Shown here: positions 7,434 to 14,768 of the stretch, in pieces
Layout: every line of letters starts with the position of its first letter
Numbering within the stretch: the first letter of the stretch is position 1
Origin: a virus
DNA length: 64,000 bases
Direction: 5' to 3' (one strand)
IMG/VR virus record: IMGVR_UViG_3300013005_003552
Coordinates: 1-64,000 of that record
Program-made: the position numbers and the translations under genes
Notes under the pieces: model-generated
The model's input: only the letters and a program-made list of their open reading frames with translations
Databases searched by the model: none
What the model was told of the DNA's origin: nothing

Positions 7434-8464
7434 CAAAACGAATTGGCTTTGCTTGTAAATGGTTGAACGACCCGTCAGAATGTGGCGGAATGAAAGTCAA
7501 TGCTGTGGACCGTGAACTCAACGGTCGTAGTACCACCATGCGCTGGTTGCGTGAGCATCCTGAAGAGGCCGAACAACGACAGTGGGACATCATGAACCAC
7601 AACGCTGCCGCGGCTGTGCGACTGATTGAGCGTGTGGCCACACTGCCTGCAGAACGCAGAATGGTGCGACTGGGGTCAGAAATGCTACAAGGCTACACTG
7701 AAAAAGACTGGATCACCTGGTGGCAACGAGCTGAGGTGCAGGCGCATTGTGAAAAGATCTTTGCACCCATTGGCGAAACTGCTAGACGACTAGATGTACG
7801 ACTCAGCTTCCATCCTGGACAGTTCTGTGTGTTGGCTAGTGAGTCGGCCGAAATTGTAGAACGCAGTATTTTAGAATTTGAATATCACGTTGACATGGCA
7901 CGGTGGATGGGCTACGGTGCGTCATGGCATGATCATGGCTTCAAGATCAATGTGCATTTGTCTGGTAAAGGTGGGCCAGCAAAGTTTCTGCAAACACTGG
8001 GTCGCTTGACTCCAGAAGCACGGAATCTTATAACCATTGAGAATGATGAGATGACAAATGGATTGGACTGTACTCTTGCTGTTGGTGAACATGTGGCTCT
8101 TGTTCTTGACCTTCACCATCATTGGATCAACTCGAATGGCGACTACATCCTGGCAACGGATGATCGTGTTTGCAGGGTTATTGACTCTTGGCGTGGTACT
8201 CGTCCTGCTTTGCATTACAGTATTAGTCGCGAAGATATTCTTGTGGATCATTGCTCCAGAACTTCTCCCGATCTTGCTGGACTCCTTGATGGAGGTTATA
8301 AAAAGCAAAAGCTCAGAGCACACAGCGACTTTTATTGGAATGAGCGTGTGAACGAATGGGCAGTATCGCATCTAGAGTGGGGCGATATCATGTGTGAAGC
8401 CAAAGGTAAAAATCTTGCCAGTGAGCAAGTTTATACCCATGCTAAAAAACTAGGTGTAATTTAG
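7424..8464 (+). CDS. uvsE: UV damage endonuclease (UVDE family)
   Basis: 346 residues, typical length for UVDE/UvsE. The TIM-barrel metal-site motifs are present in order: SFHPGQF, TIENDEM, DLHHHWIN and HYSISRED. The family nicks DNA 5' to UV photoproducts and other lesions, starting an alternative excision repair. It overlaps the tiny membrane-protein gene upstream and ends at a strong bidirectional terminator. In a phage of sunlit water it would repair phage DNA after infection (inference). GxGY-type N-terminal variation is within family range. Confidence 0.9.
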   Translation: MAITKRIGFACKWLNDPSECGGMKVNAVDRELNGRSTTMRWLREHPEEAEQRQWDIMNHNAAAAVRLIERVATLPAERRMVRLGSEMLQGYTEKDWITWWQRAEVQAHCEKIFAPIGETARRLDVRLSFHPGQFCVLASESAEIVERSILEFEYHVDMARWMGYGASWHDHGFKINVHLSGKGGPAKFLQTLGRLTPEARNLITIENDEMTNGLDCTLAVGEHVALVLDLHHHWINSNGDYILATDDRVCRVIDSWRGTRPALHYSISREDILVDHCSRTSPDLAGLLDGGYKKQKLRAHSDFYWNERVNEWAVSHLEWGDIMCEAKGKNLASEQVYTHAKKLGVI

Positions 8465-8473
8465 AAAGTCATT

Positions 8474-8499
8474 AAAAAAGCCCCTTTCGGGGCTTTTTT
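8474..8499. terminator. Bidirectional intrinsic terminator
   Basis: AAAAAAGCCCC and GGGGCTTTTTT around TTTC serve both converging genes. Confidence 0.9.
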
Positions 8500-8800
8500 A
8501 TTTCTTGGGTTTTGTTGGCTTTTTGGCCGGCACGGGCTTTTTGACCGCCTGCTTGGGCTTGACAGCTTTTTTGGCTGCAGGCTTCTTGGCAGGGGCCTTT
8601 TTGGCCTTGCCAGGTTTGGAAGCAGTCTCAGTAATCACCTCCTTTGCGGGCTCAGCCACTGGTGTGGACTCCTGAGCAGCAGGCGCTTCGACCTTGTAAG
8701 GTGCCGCTGGTTGGGCAGGCTTAGATTTAGTAGATTGGGTGCTAATGTACCAGATAGTACCCACTACCACAACCGCTACAAGTAGTAACAGAATTTCCAT
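8498..8800 (-). CDS. Membrane-anchored protein with histone H1-like tail
   Basis: 100 residues. An N-terminal helix (MEILLLLVAVVVVGTIWYIS) is followed by a Pro/Ala/Glu-rich linker and a Lys/Ala/Pro tail (KKAPAKKPAAKKAVKPK) like bacterial H1-like/AlgP proteins. Such tails bind nucleic acid or anionic polymers; here the tail would be tethered to a membrane. GAAGGAGATC precedes the ATG, with a minus-strand late box at 8846-8840. Function unknown; a role in placing DNA at the membrane or binding anionic envelope polymers is speculative. Confidence 0.75.
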   Translation of the reverse strand: MEILLLLVAVVVVGTIWYISTQSTKSKPAQPAAPYKVEAPAAQESTPVAEPAKEVITETASKPGKAKKAPAKKPAAKKAVKPKQAVKKPVPAKKPTKPKK

Positions 8801-8839
8801 TTTTGATCTCCTTCGAAGTAAGTTTTATGGATAGTTAAT

Positions 8840-8846
8840 TATTTAG
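8840..8846 (-). promoter_or_regulatory. Minus-strand late promoter box
   Basis: CTAAATA on the minus strand gives +1 near 8834 and a 33-nt leader with GAAGGAG for the H1-like gene. Confidence 0.45.
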
Positions 8847-8889
8847 TGATCACTCACTAGGCTTCGGAGAAAAAATCTGTGTTTATATG

Positions 8890-8945
8890 TTGCACTGCCG
8901 CATAAATAAATGTACAATAGAAACATGACGCCAATTCTGGGTCAT
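8890..8945 (+). promoter_or_regulatory. sigma70 promoter with 5'-terminal stem-loop
   Basis: TTGCAC, a 17-bp spacer and TACAAT (8913-8918) predict +1 at 8925. A hairpin starts exactly there: ATGAC-G-CCA, loop ATTC, TGG-GTCAT. The leader runs 58 nt to the phasin ATG with AAAGGAG. A CATAAATA within the spacer could be a late box instead. Confidence 0.6.
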
Positions 8946-8982
8946 CAAGTAAATTGGAACATTTCGTCTAAAGGAGAAAAAC

Positions 8983-9267
8983 ATGTTCAACACTACAGAC
9001 ACTGTTATCGACACAGTTACTACTGCACAAAAGCAAGCAATCAAGTTTATTCAAAACGAAGCAATTGCCAAGACCCTGTCAGACTTGGTCGAAGCACAGG
9101 CTCAATCTGCCAAGACCGCAGTAAAAGTTAGCACAGATGCATTCACAACTATGGGTAAAGAAATGGTAAAAGCGGCACAAGAAACTGCCAAATACGACTA
9201 CAGCAAGTACTTTTCAGAAACTGCTGAATCTTTTGCCAAGGTCTTTACACCAGCCAAGAGCAAGTGA
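8983..9267 (+). CDS. Phasin-like protein
   Basis: 94 residues, all-helical and rich in Ala, Lys, Thr and Gln. The pattern AQKQAIKFIQNEAIAKTLSD, then LVEAQAQSAKTAVKVSTDAF matches phasin-type proteins, amphipathic coats of polyhydroxyalkanoate granules. AAAGGAGAAAAAC gives a strong start, and the upstream promoter has a stem-loop at +1, so expression is probably high. In a phage it could alter granule mobilisation or act as a general chaperone-like coat (inference). It overlaps the next start by 4 nt (GTGA). Confidence 0.7.
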   Translation: MFNTTDTVIDTVTTAQKQAIKFIQNEAIAKTLSDLVEAQAQSAKTAVKVSTDAFTTMGKEMVKAAQETAKYDYSKYFSETAESFAKVFTPAKSK

Positions 9268-9422
9268 TCACTGTCAAGGGCCTTTGGGAAAGAGTTCAAG
9301 AGATGTTTCGCACCCCTAGTGAGTTTGAAAGTTGGATAGCTAGTCGTAATCCACAAAGCGAAGCAGATTTGGAAATTTTGTACAAACAATGGACTTATAG
9401 ACAGTTTCGTGATTGTTACTAA
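9264..9422 (+). CDS. Small protein, DUF3563-like (52 residues)
   Basis: GTG start inside the phasin stop codon (GTGA). Residues SEFESWIASRNPQSEADLE and ILYKQWTYRQF resemble the short betaproteobacterial DUF3563 family. Coupled to the phasin. Function unknown. Confidence 0.55.
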   Translation: MITVKGLWERVQEMFRTPSEFESWIASRNPQSEADLEILYKQWTYRQFRDCY

Positions 9423-9453
9423 TCTTGCAACAGTTGTTAATTTTGCAACACTA

Positions 9454-9480
9454 AAAGCTCCATATTATGGAGCTTTTTTT
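9454..9480 (+). terminator. Intrinsic terminator
   Basis: AAAGCTCCAT, loop ATT, ATGGAGCTTT, then a T run. Confidence 0.9.
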
Positions 9481-9484
9481 TAGG

Positions 9485-9513
9485 TTGACACTTAATGCTA
9501 GTTTTGCTACACT
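9485..9513 (+). promoter_or_regulatory. sigma70-type promoter
   Basis: TTGACA, 17 bp, TACACT; leader with AGAGGT before ATG 9543. Confidence 0.75.
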
Positions 9514-9542
9514 ATGAGCTAGATTATTTCAAAGAGGTAAAC

Positions 9543-9716
9543 ATGCTATTCAAAATTGGTATTGTGATTGGTATATTGCTGGTGTTGGCTGCAGGTCCTT
9601 TGCTGATTGTATGGAGTTTGAATACTCTGTTTCCGGCACTGTTAATTCCTTACACTCTTAATACCTGGGCCGCGGCTGTGCTCTTGGGCGGCTTGCTCAG
9701 TGCCAAATTCAAATAA
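9543..9716 (+). CDS. Small two-helix membrane protein
   Basis: 57 residues from ATG 9543, which has AAGAGGT upstream. Two hydrophobic segments (IGIVIGILLVLAAGPLLIVW and TWAAAVLLGGLLSA) are joined by a short loop (LFPALLIPYTLN). No family is recognised; the size fits a small inner-membrane or holin-like protein. It is driven by its own TTGACA/TACACT promoter, and another promoter follows immediately, so it is probably a single-gene unit. Confidence 0.65.
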   Translation: MLFKIGIVIGILLVLAAGPLLIVWSLNTLFPALLIPYTLNTWAAAVLLGGLLSAKFK

Positions 9717-9718
9717 GG

Positions 9719-9747
9719 TTGACAGTAAATACTCATTTCGTTAAACT
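9719..9747 (+). promoter_or_regulatory. sigma70-type promoter
   Basis: TTGACA, 17 bp, TAAACT. Predicted +1 near 9754, only 3 nt before ATG 9757, so the message is nearly leaderless. Confidence 0.7.
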
Positions 9748-9756
9748 ACAAACATC

Positions 9757-9930
9757 ATGAAAAAGACTACTCCAATTTGTTTTGAAATGCCTCGCCCGCG
9801 TACTCGTGCCCACATGGTACTGTTTGCTGTTGGCACGCCTTTCAAGCCAAAAAGAGTAGAAAACAAAAAGGCTTACTCTCGTCGGCCCAAGCACGAGAAA
9901 ACCTCTAACTTGTTAAATGGAGAATCATGA
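9757..9930 (+). CDS. Small basic protein, possibly ArfA-like
   Basis: 57 residues. The C-terminal half, TPFKPKRVENKKAYSRRPKH, resembles the basic tail of alternative ribosome-rescue factor ArfA (RVEKNKKGKGSY followed by RKGKH). ArfA binds stalled ribosomes and recruits RF2. The N-terminal half differs, so the match is weak; it could be another small RNA-binding protein. A leader of about 3 nt means translation would start near the 5' end. The ATGA overlap couples it to the next gene. Confidence 0.4.
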   Translation: MKKTTPICFEMPRPRTRAHMVLFAVGTPFKPKRVENKKAYSRRPKHEKTSNLLNGES

Positions 9931-10082
9931 GTCAAATTGAGCAGGCCGCTAACACGGCTATCTTTGGTCGTCAAATGTCTTTTGATCGGGCAGTGCGTTT
10001 TGTGGTCCAGGAAACTGGTGTGAAACGTGAGCAGGCCGAATCAGCTCTGCGCGGAGTGATGTTGTGGTACCGCGCTGGTTGA
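9927..10082 (+). CDS. Small helical protein of unknown function
   Basis: 51 residues, starting at the ATGA overlap with the previous stop. The sequence (NTAIFGRQMSFDRAVRFVVQ) is amphipathic helix with no membrane segment, and EQAESALRGVMLWYRAG may form a helix-turn-helix-sized unit. No family is recognised. A lipoprotein gene overlaps its 3' end by 19 nt. Confidence 0.55.
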   Translation: MSQIEQAANTAIFGRQMSFDRAVRFVVQETGVKREQAESALRGVMLWYRAG

Positions 10083-10336
10083 TACTGGGGTGTGTGGCAC
10101 TGAGTGGTTGTGCCACTGTACCACCTCCTTTGGTGGAGCGAGATGATTTAAGCACCATGCGTCCAGATTGTACCAATGCAGCCATCCAGGTGCGTTGGTT
10201 AGAACATCAACTGGCTGCAGGTGTATACAATCCAGAACGCTCTGATTACGAACGCAGATATGTTGCTAATGCAAAGAATCTAATATGGACTATAAAAAGC
10301 ACCTGTGTACAGCCAGTGTCATCGCGACGGCGCTGA
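10064..10336 (+). CDS. Small lipoprotein
   Basis: 90 residues from GTG 10064. The signal sequence WLILGCVALSGC ends in the lipobox LSGC, so the mature protein should be a diacylglyceryl-cysteine lipoprotein, probably outer-membrane. The mature part holds two more cysteines (RPDCTN, KSTCVQ) and an amphipathic region VRWLEHQLAAG. It is the first of three overlapping envelope-protein genes. An i-spanin/o-spanin arrangement was considered, but the partner does not fit well. Confidence 0.65.
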   Translation: MVPRWLILGCVALSGCATVPPPLVERDDLSTMRPDCTNAAIQVRWLEHQLAAGVYNPERSDYERRYVANAKNLIWTIKSTCVQPVSSRRR

Positions 10337-10638
10337 TACTAAGCGGTTGCGCCAGCGCACCAGGCACTAGAGTGGCGTTGATGCCTTTGCAGGACCTTGA
10401 GAATTTTGTTGTTGATTGCAACAACAAGGACGAGCAAATTGCATTGTTGAAACGGCAAATCCCCAATCCTGCATGGCGTATCACAAATTACCAAATAGTC
10501 AACAGTACCGGCGGTGCCATTTACAGCATGGCCGACGGAACCTACGCTGAGCGGCGCAGCCATGCACAGGGCTGGAACCAGGCTGTGGCGCGAAGAAAAA
10601 TCAATTACTTAGAGACATGGTGCCAAACAAAAAAATAA
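10285..10638 (+). CDS. Lipoprotein of unknown function
   Basis: 117 residues. The signal peptide ends ALILSGC (lipobox), and the mature start ASAPGTRVALMPLQDL is followed by cysteines in VVDCNN and ETWCQT. It overlaps the previous lipoprotein gene by 52 nt in another frame and shares its layout (lipobox, Cys-containing middle, Cys near the end), suggesting distant paralogy. Probably outer-membrane or periplasm-facing. Confidence 0.65.
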   Translation: MDYKKHLCTASVIATALILSGCASAPGTRVALMPLQDLENFVVDCNNKDEQIALLKRQIPNPAWRITNYQIVNSTGGAIYSMADGTYAERRSHAQGWNQAVARRKINYLETWCQTKK

Positions 10639-11210
10639 TCGCTGGTGTGTTGGCTTTGTGTAGTGCATCGGTATCTGCTGAATGTTACTACAAGAGTGTT
10701 ACACTGAACCAATTTCGCGAACGCATTGAGCGCACTGCTGATGTACAGCGAGAAGTGAAACGCCTCAATGGCCAAATTTCTTGCACAGTAACATTTCGTG
10801 TTATGATTGCTGGCCAGTGGCACACTGCCCAGGGCACCGCGCTCAACGCAGGGTCTGCAAATGTAGAACAACTGTGCGTCCAAGCTCAGGACTATGGCAA
10901 CAGCCAAATTCTACAAGAAGCAGCTGGCAGTACCGCCAGCATGCATCAAGAATTAATATGCACTGATCAAGAAATTCCCAAATGGCGTCCGGTTAAAAAA
11001 CACGAAACTGTGAAAGAAAGTCAGGTTGCACCACATTGGGACTTGGCCAAACGCCAAAGTTTTCAACACAAAGGCACAGAGTGCAGATGGTTCACTGAAA
11101 CGGTACCCATGGGCCAAGGTGGCTTGGTCCAAAGCGAAGGTGTGATCTGCAGGATCAATCGTGAACAATGGTATGTTGCAGAAAAATGGATACATTCGAT
11201 TGACAAATAA
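10617..11210 (+). CDS. Exported cysteine-rich protein of unknown function
   Basis: 197 residues. The signal peptide KKIIAGVLALCSASVSA precedes a mature start at Glu. Six cysteines in the mature part (ECYYK, ISCTV, QLCVQ, LICTD, TECRW, VICRI) are evenly spread, suggesting three disulfides. It overlaps the preceding lipoprotein by 22 nt and ends just before a separate promoter. No family is recognised; a periplasmic or surface role is inferred. Confidence 0.65.
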   Translation: MVPNKKIIAGVLALCSASVSAECYYKSVTLNQFRERIERTADVQREVKRLNGQISCTVTFRVMIAGQWHTAQGTALNAGSANVEQLCVQAQDYGNSQILQEAAGSTASMHQELICTDQEIPKWRPVKKHETVKESQVAPHWDLAKRQSFQHKGTECRWFTETVPMGQGGLVQSEGVICRINREQWYVAEKWIHSIDK

Positions 11211-11228
11211 TTTCATTTTTGTTAAACT
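11200..11228 (+). promoter_or_regulatory. sigma70-type promoter
   Basis: TTGACA overlaps the end of the previous gene; 17-bp spacer; TAAACT. The leader has AAGGGG before ATG 11262. Confidence 0.8.
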
Positions 11229-11261
11229 ATGATTGTGTAAACTATACCCAAGGGGTCGTAA

Positions 11262-11384
11262 ATGAAAAAACTTGTAATTTTGACAGTGGCTTTTATTCTA
11301 ACAGGCTGTGGCACAGTTGGTGGTGCAGTTGGTGGTGCAGGTGAAGATCTGCGCAAAGCAGGTGATTGGATTAAATCTAAATAA
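11262..11384 (+). CDS. Entericidin-like small lipoprotein
   Basis: 40 residues: MKKLVILTVAFILTGC signal and lipobox, then GTVGGAVGGAGEDLRKAGDW. This is the entericidin A/B plan (lipobox Cys, Gly-rich turn, short amphipathic helix). Entericidin A is an antidote and B a membrane-active bacteriolytic lipoprotein; which this mimics cannot be told. It has its own strong promoter. A toxic lipoprotein on a phage could aid lysis or exclude competitors (inference). Confidence 0.75.
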   Translation: MKKLVILTVAFILTGCGTVGGAVGGAGEDLRKAGDWIKSK

Positions 11385-11393
11385 GGAAACACT

Positions 11394-11957
11394 ATGAAAC
11401 TCAAACTAGCAATTGGCGCAATGGTGCTGACACTGGTTGGTTGCTCTAGTACCAGCAGCGACCCTTATCAACGCAGAGCCGATGCCGAGCGCGAACGGCA
11501 AGAAAAGTATGCCGAACGAGCCATTGACAAAGCTCCCAAGTGGATGGAAAAACTGCCTGAAAGCAAGAGTGCAGTTTACGCCGCAGGCACAGCCACTAGC
11601 CCAGACTTTGCCATGGCAGATGAAAAAGCCAAGGTAATTGCATTTGGTAAAATCTGTATAGCAGCAGGTGGCGAAGTAGACAAGCAGAGTCGTGTGTTCC
11701 GTCAGGATGTGGGCGAGACCTCTGCAGAAAACAGTGAAATGGCTATTCGTGCCATGTGTCGCAAGGTTGATGTAACTGGCTCAGAAGTAGTAGAGGTCAA
11801 GCGTGTGAGCGAAGGCACTCGTTTTCGTAGTTATGTGCTAGTAGCTCTGCCCATGGGTGAAGCCAATGTGTTACGCCGTGAAAAGGTGGATGAAAAAATC
11901 CGCCAGGGCACCGCAGGCCGCGCTACAGAAGCTTTCCGCGAGTTGGACAAGCAGTAA
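11394..11957 (+). CDS. LPP20-like lipoprotein
   Basis: 187 residues. The lipobox is LTLVGC. The mature part begins SSTSSDPYQRRADAERERQ, and the middle (AVYAAGTATSPDFAMADEKA, then AFGKIC) resembles LPP20/LpoB-like SIMPL-type lipoproteins with an N-terminal charged linker. It is cotranscribed with the entericidin-like gene (9 nt apart, AAGGAAAC). Probably an outer-membrane lipoprotein facing the periplasm; no defined phage role is known to me. Confidence 0.7.
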   Translation: MKLKLAIGAMVLTLVGCSSTSSDPYQRRADAERERQEKYAERAIDKAPKWMEKLPESKSAVYAAGTATSPDFAMADEKAKVIAFGKICIAAGGEVDKQSRVFRQDVGETSAENSEMAIRAMCRKVDVTGSEVVEVKRVSEGTRFRSYVLVALPMGEANVLRREKVDEKIRQGTAGRATEAFRELDKQ

Positions 11958-11971
11958 TTTAAGCAATATAG

Positions 11972-12018
11972 AAAGCCCTCCCAGTGCAGTAGTAAATACT
12001 GTCAGCGGAGGGCTTTTT
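11972..12018 (+). terminator. Intrinsic terminator with a long stem
   Basis: AAAGCCCTCC and GGAGGGCTTT enclose an inner stem CAGTA/TACTG, followed by Ts. Confidence 0.85.
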
Positions 12019-12020
12019 CT

Positions 12021-12536
12021 ATGGGGCGTCCACATTTAATAACCCAATATATGAACGCAGGATTGCCTGGCATCAGTGTTCAAAAAAAATTACCCTATCG
12101 CCCTGAGCCACAAGAAGTGGATTCATTATATAGGGCTATTAATCGTTACATTTTTGACAACGCCCTGACCCAACCTAACATTACACTTGGCACTTTGCAA
12201 AAGGCCTGGGGTCGTTGCAGTTGGCAAGACACACGACAACGCAAAGGCGGCTGGAACAAAAACGGAACTTGGTGTACCATAGAACTTTATGACAAGTGGT
12301 TTTGTCCCCAATGGTTTTGCAACACACTGGCGCATGAAATGGTACACCAATGGCAGTGGGACATATATCGTTGGGATCATAAAGAACGATTTGGACGAGA
12401 AATGCATCTCAACAGCGGTGCTCATGGCCCAAGTTTTTTTCTCTGGCGAGATGTGTTTGAAGACTGGCAACTGACTCTCAAACAGTCTCATGGACAAAAA
12501 CGCTGGTTCCGCCATCAAGACTTGCGCAAAACCTAG
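12021..12536 (+). CDS. SprT-like zinc metalloprotease
   Basis: 171 residues. The HExxH signature AHEMVHQWQ (about residue 110) and the SprT-like order (NITLGTLQKAWGRCSW, then CTIELYDKWF) are visible, and a later His (GAHGPSFF) may be the third zinc ligand. SprT/SPRTN proteins act near DNA, for example on DNA-protein crosslinks. The start is uncertain: ATG 12021 lies in the terminator tail, and ATG 12051 is an alternative; neither has a clear Shine-Dalgarno. Similar proteins occur in many phages. Confidence 0.75.
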   Translation: MGRPHLITQYMNAGLPGISVQKKLPYRPEPQEVDSLYRAINRYIFDNALTQPNITLGTLQKAWGRCSWQDTRQRKGGWNKNGTWCTIELYDKWFCPQWFCNTLAHEMVHQWQWDIYRWDHKERFGREMHLNSGAHGPSFFLWRDVFEDWQLTLKQSHGQKRWFRHQDLRKT

Positions 12537-12585
12537 ATCACTGCTATAATTAACTATAGTTCACTATAATTCACTATAATTCAAC
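12522..12585 (+). promoter_or_regulatory. clpP promoter region with decamer-phased -10 repeats
   Basis: TTGCGC and, 17 bp on, TATAAT make one promoter. Four 10-bp units follow in phase (CTGCTATAAT, TAACTATAGT, then TCACTATAAT twice), giving several -10-like hexamers one helical turn apart. Confidence 0.6.
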
Positions 12586-12597
12586 TAGGAGATTTCG

Positions 12598-13188
12598 ATG
12601 CCACATTTGGTACCCATGGTGCTTGAACGCACTTCAGCAGGCGAACGCAGTTATGATTTGTACAGTCGTTTGCTCAAAGATCGTATTGTGATGTTGGACA
12701 CTGATGTAAATGAACACAGTGCCAGTTTGATTGTGGCTCAGCTACTGTATCTTGAAAGCGAAGATCCAGACACAGACATCTTGTTCTATATCAATAGCCC
12801 AGGTGGTGTGGTCACAGCAGGTATGGCCATCTATGATACCATGCAATTTATCAAACCAAGTGTGAGTACTATTGTGATGGGGCAGGCCTGTTCTATGGGT
12901 AGTTTATTAGCACAAGCAGGCGCCGCGGGCAAACGACTCATACTTCCTCATGCAAGACACATGATTCATCAGCCTTCGGGCGGTGCTGGCGGGCAAGCCA
13001 CAGACATGGAAATTCAGGTTAGAGAAATACTCAAAATGAAGCATACTCTAACAGATGTGTATGTACAGCACAACAGTGCAGAGCGCACATTTGACGAAAT
13101 CGCTGCTGACATGGAACGAGATTTTTTCATGAACGCAACCGAAGCAGTTGCATATGGACTAGCAGATCGGGTGCTAGAAAACCGCTAA
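12598..13188 (+). CDS. clpP: ATP-dependent Clp protease proteolytic subunit
   Basis: 196 residues, full ClpP length. Catalytic Ser lies in GQACSMGS (near 98) and His in ARHMIHQP (near 123), with the Asp in the following conserved helix region. The handle and oxyanion loop (YINSPGGVV) are intact, so a working tetradecameric protease is expected. No ClpX/ClpA partner is visible, so host unfoldases may be used. TAGGAG precedes the ATG. It lies just upstream of the putative capsid-polyprotein operon; ClpP-fold enzymes are head-maturation proteases in some phages, so a morphogenetic role should be kept open. Confidence 0.92.
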   Translation: MPHLVPMVLERTSAGERSYDLYSRLLKDRIVMLDTDVNEHSASLIVAQLLYLESEDPDTDILFYINSPGGVVTAGMAIYDTMQFIKPSVSTIVMGQACSMGSLLAQAGAAGKRLILPHARHMIHQPSGGAGGQATDMEIQVREILKMKHTLTDVYVQHNSAERTFDEIAADMERDFFMNATEAVAYGLADRVLENR

Positions 13189-13218
13189 TTTTCAAATTAA
13201 CAGCTATTGCATCCTGCA

Positions 13219-13225
13219 ATAAATA
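13219..13225 (+). promoter_or_regulatory. T4-type late promoter box
   Basis: ATAAATA precedes the ten-gene operon; predicted +1 near 13231 and a 13-nt leader with AGGGTG. Confidence 0.55.
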
Positions 13226-13243
13226 CACGATCAGGGTGCAACA

Positions 13244-13957
13244 ATGCGTTTACAAGAATTTGACAAGCTATCGCAGGCAGTGATATTTCATGAATCACTG
13301 AATCCTGCCCTATGGCGCGACGGGCAAATGCTGCCTGATGTGCGCAACAAACTGCTGAAGATTGCTAGAGATTTTCAGCAGTTTATTGGTGTTGAAAATT
13401 TTGATCTAGTGGACATTACAGTAAGTGGATCAAACGCAGCCTACACCTACACTCCCAACAGCGATATTGATCTACATTTGGTTGTGGTAATACCAGATGC
13501 ACATGACCCAGAACTTCGCGAACTGTTCGACGCAAAAAAATACCAGTACAACGACCAATTTGACTTTAAGATTCACGGGTATGATGTGGAACTTTATGTA
13601 CAGGATGTTGAACAGCCACATCATAGCATGGGCATATTCAGTTTGCTCAACGATCGCTGGATTCAAAAACCCAAGCAGACCAAGGCCACGGTGGATGATG
13701 CCAGCGTAGAACAAAAGTACAAAACCTACAAAGGTAGAATAGCACAAGCTCTCAAAGATGATGACGCTATGACCATAAACAGTCTATGGCAGAGCATACG
13801 CGACATGCGCAAGGCTGGTCTGGCCCGGGGCGGAGAATTCAGTCCTGAAAACTTGGTTTTCAAGATTTTGCGGGCCGAAGGAGATCTTGGTGATCTCAAA
13901 CAGCGTATAACTGATATCAAAACACGCGAAATGAGTCTGGAGCAACGGCATGGTTGA
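13244..13957 (+). CDS. Pol-beta-fold nucleotidyltransferase-like protein
   Basis: 237 residues. The signature VSGSNAAYTYTPNSDIDLHL is the GSx(n)DxD active-site motif of minimal nucleotidyltransferases, with a later conserved Asp/Glu (HGYDVELYVQ). A phage family with the same N-terminus (LNPALWRDGQMLPDVRNKLL) is known to me. Acceptor unknown. The start MRLQEFDKL resembles the capsid-targeting-like N-termini of the following genes. The C-terminal 100 residues are helical. First gene of the late operon; overlaps the next gene by 8 nt. Confidence 0.75.
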   Translation: MRLQEFDKLSQAVIFHESLNPALWRDGQMLPDVRNKLLKIARDFQQFIGVENFDLVDITVSGSNAAYTYTPNSDIDLHLVVVIPDAHDPELRELFDAKKYQYNDQFDFKIHGYDVELYVQDVEQPHHSMGIFSLLNDRWIQKPKQTKATVDDASVEQKYKTYKGRIAQALKDDDAMTINSLWQSIRDMRKAGLARGGEFSPENLVFKILRAEGDLGDLKQRITDIKTREMSLEQRHG

Positions 13958-14768
13958 CTTTGTTCGCACTCAAATTTTGAATCAGAATGGTATTGCAGTT
14001 CATGTGTTGAACGATAGCAGCACTGTTGGTACTTTTGAATCACAGGATATTCCGATTGAGAAGTGTTACAAGCATCAACAGTTTTTGTCAAAATTTGTTC
14101 AGAGCATGGCACCAATATATTCAGTAAGTGACCACCAACGCTATTTTGATATAAATGCAAAAATAGCTCTGTTGCATGGCAGTTGTATTAATAACAAAAA
14201 CAACAACCCAGTATCGCCTTTGCAGTTTAGACAACAACATCCAGATCTAGAATTTTGGCTCCAGATGCCTGAACTAAACGATGTGCGGAAAAATATTCCG
14301 ATACTGAGTTTGCATTTTGATCTAGACATTCTAGAGATCAAGCATGCCATGGTAGTACAAAAATTTGTAGAGTCTGCTAACAGTTGGATAGACAACGATA
14401 CTCTTTTTAGATTCATTCGCGAACATTATCATGCTAAATGTATGCTGTCTGGACTACAGTTAAAAAAAGGTAATCATGTTATTCTGTTGGATGCATTGTT
14501 AGACGAACTGCCCTTGCACTGGCACAAATTGGTATTAGACATAGTCAATAAATTATCACTAGAAGTGATGGAAAACTATGAAGCTAGAAATTTAGCATTA
14601 GCTGATGAAATAAAACAATGGGTAGACTCCAGCAGTTACAAGCGAATAGCTCAACGAAGAGCAGCCGCTCATGCAGAACTTTTTTGCAGCACTCTAAAAC
14701 ACAAATTGTTTACAGAACTAGAAAACCATCTTAACACCGTGATATTGAAAGTTATACATGCAGAGTAA
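13950..14768 (+). CDS. Phage protein of unknown function
   Basis: 272 residues, soluble, with no motif I can assign. Hydrophobic and charged residues alternate as in an alpha-helical protein; notable runs are NIPILSLHFDLDILEIKHAM and LPLHWHKLVLDIVNKLSLEV. Unlike its neighbours it lacks the MRYNEL-type start and the DDDxLFG motif. It overlaps both neighbours (8 and 11 nt), so it is firmly inside the operon. Confidence 0.6.
   Translation: MVDFVRTQILNQNGIAVHVLNDSSTVGTFESQDIPIEKCYKHQQFLSKFVQSMAPIYSVSDHQRYFDINAKIALLHGSCINNKNNNPVSPLQFRQQHPDLEFWLQMPELNDVRKNIPILSLHFDLDILEIKHAMVVQKFVESANSWIDNDTLFRFIREHYHAKCMLSGLQLKKGNHVILLDALLDELPLHWHKLVLDIVNKLSLEVMENYEARNLALADEIKQWVDSSSYKRIAQRRAAAHAELFCSTLKHKLFTELENHLNTVILKVIHAE

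Noticed and set aside
8901-8908. CATAAATA taken as the late promoter for the phasin gene
   Set aside because: A TTGCAC-17-TACAAT promoter overlaps it and puts +1 exactly on a stem-loop, which fits the other cases better. Not excluded as a second promoter.
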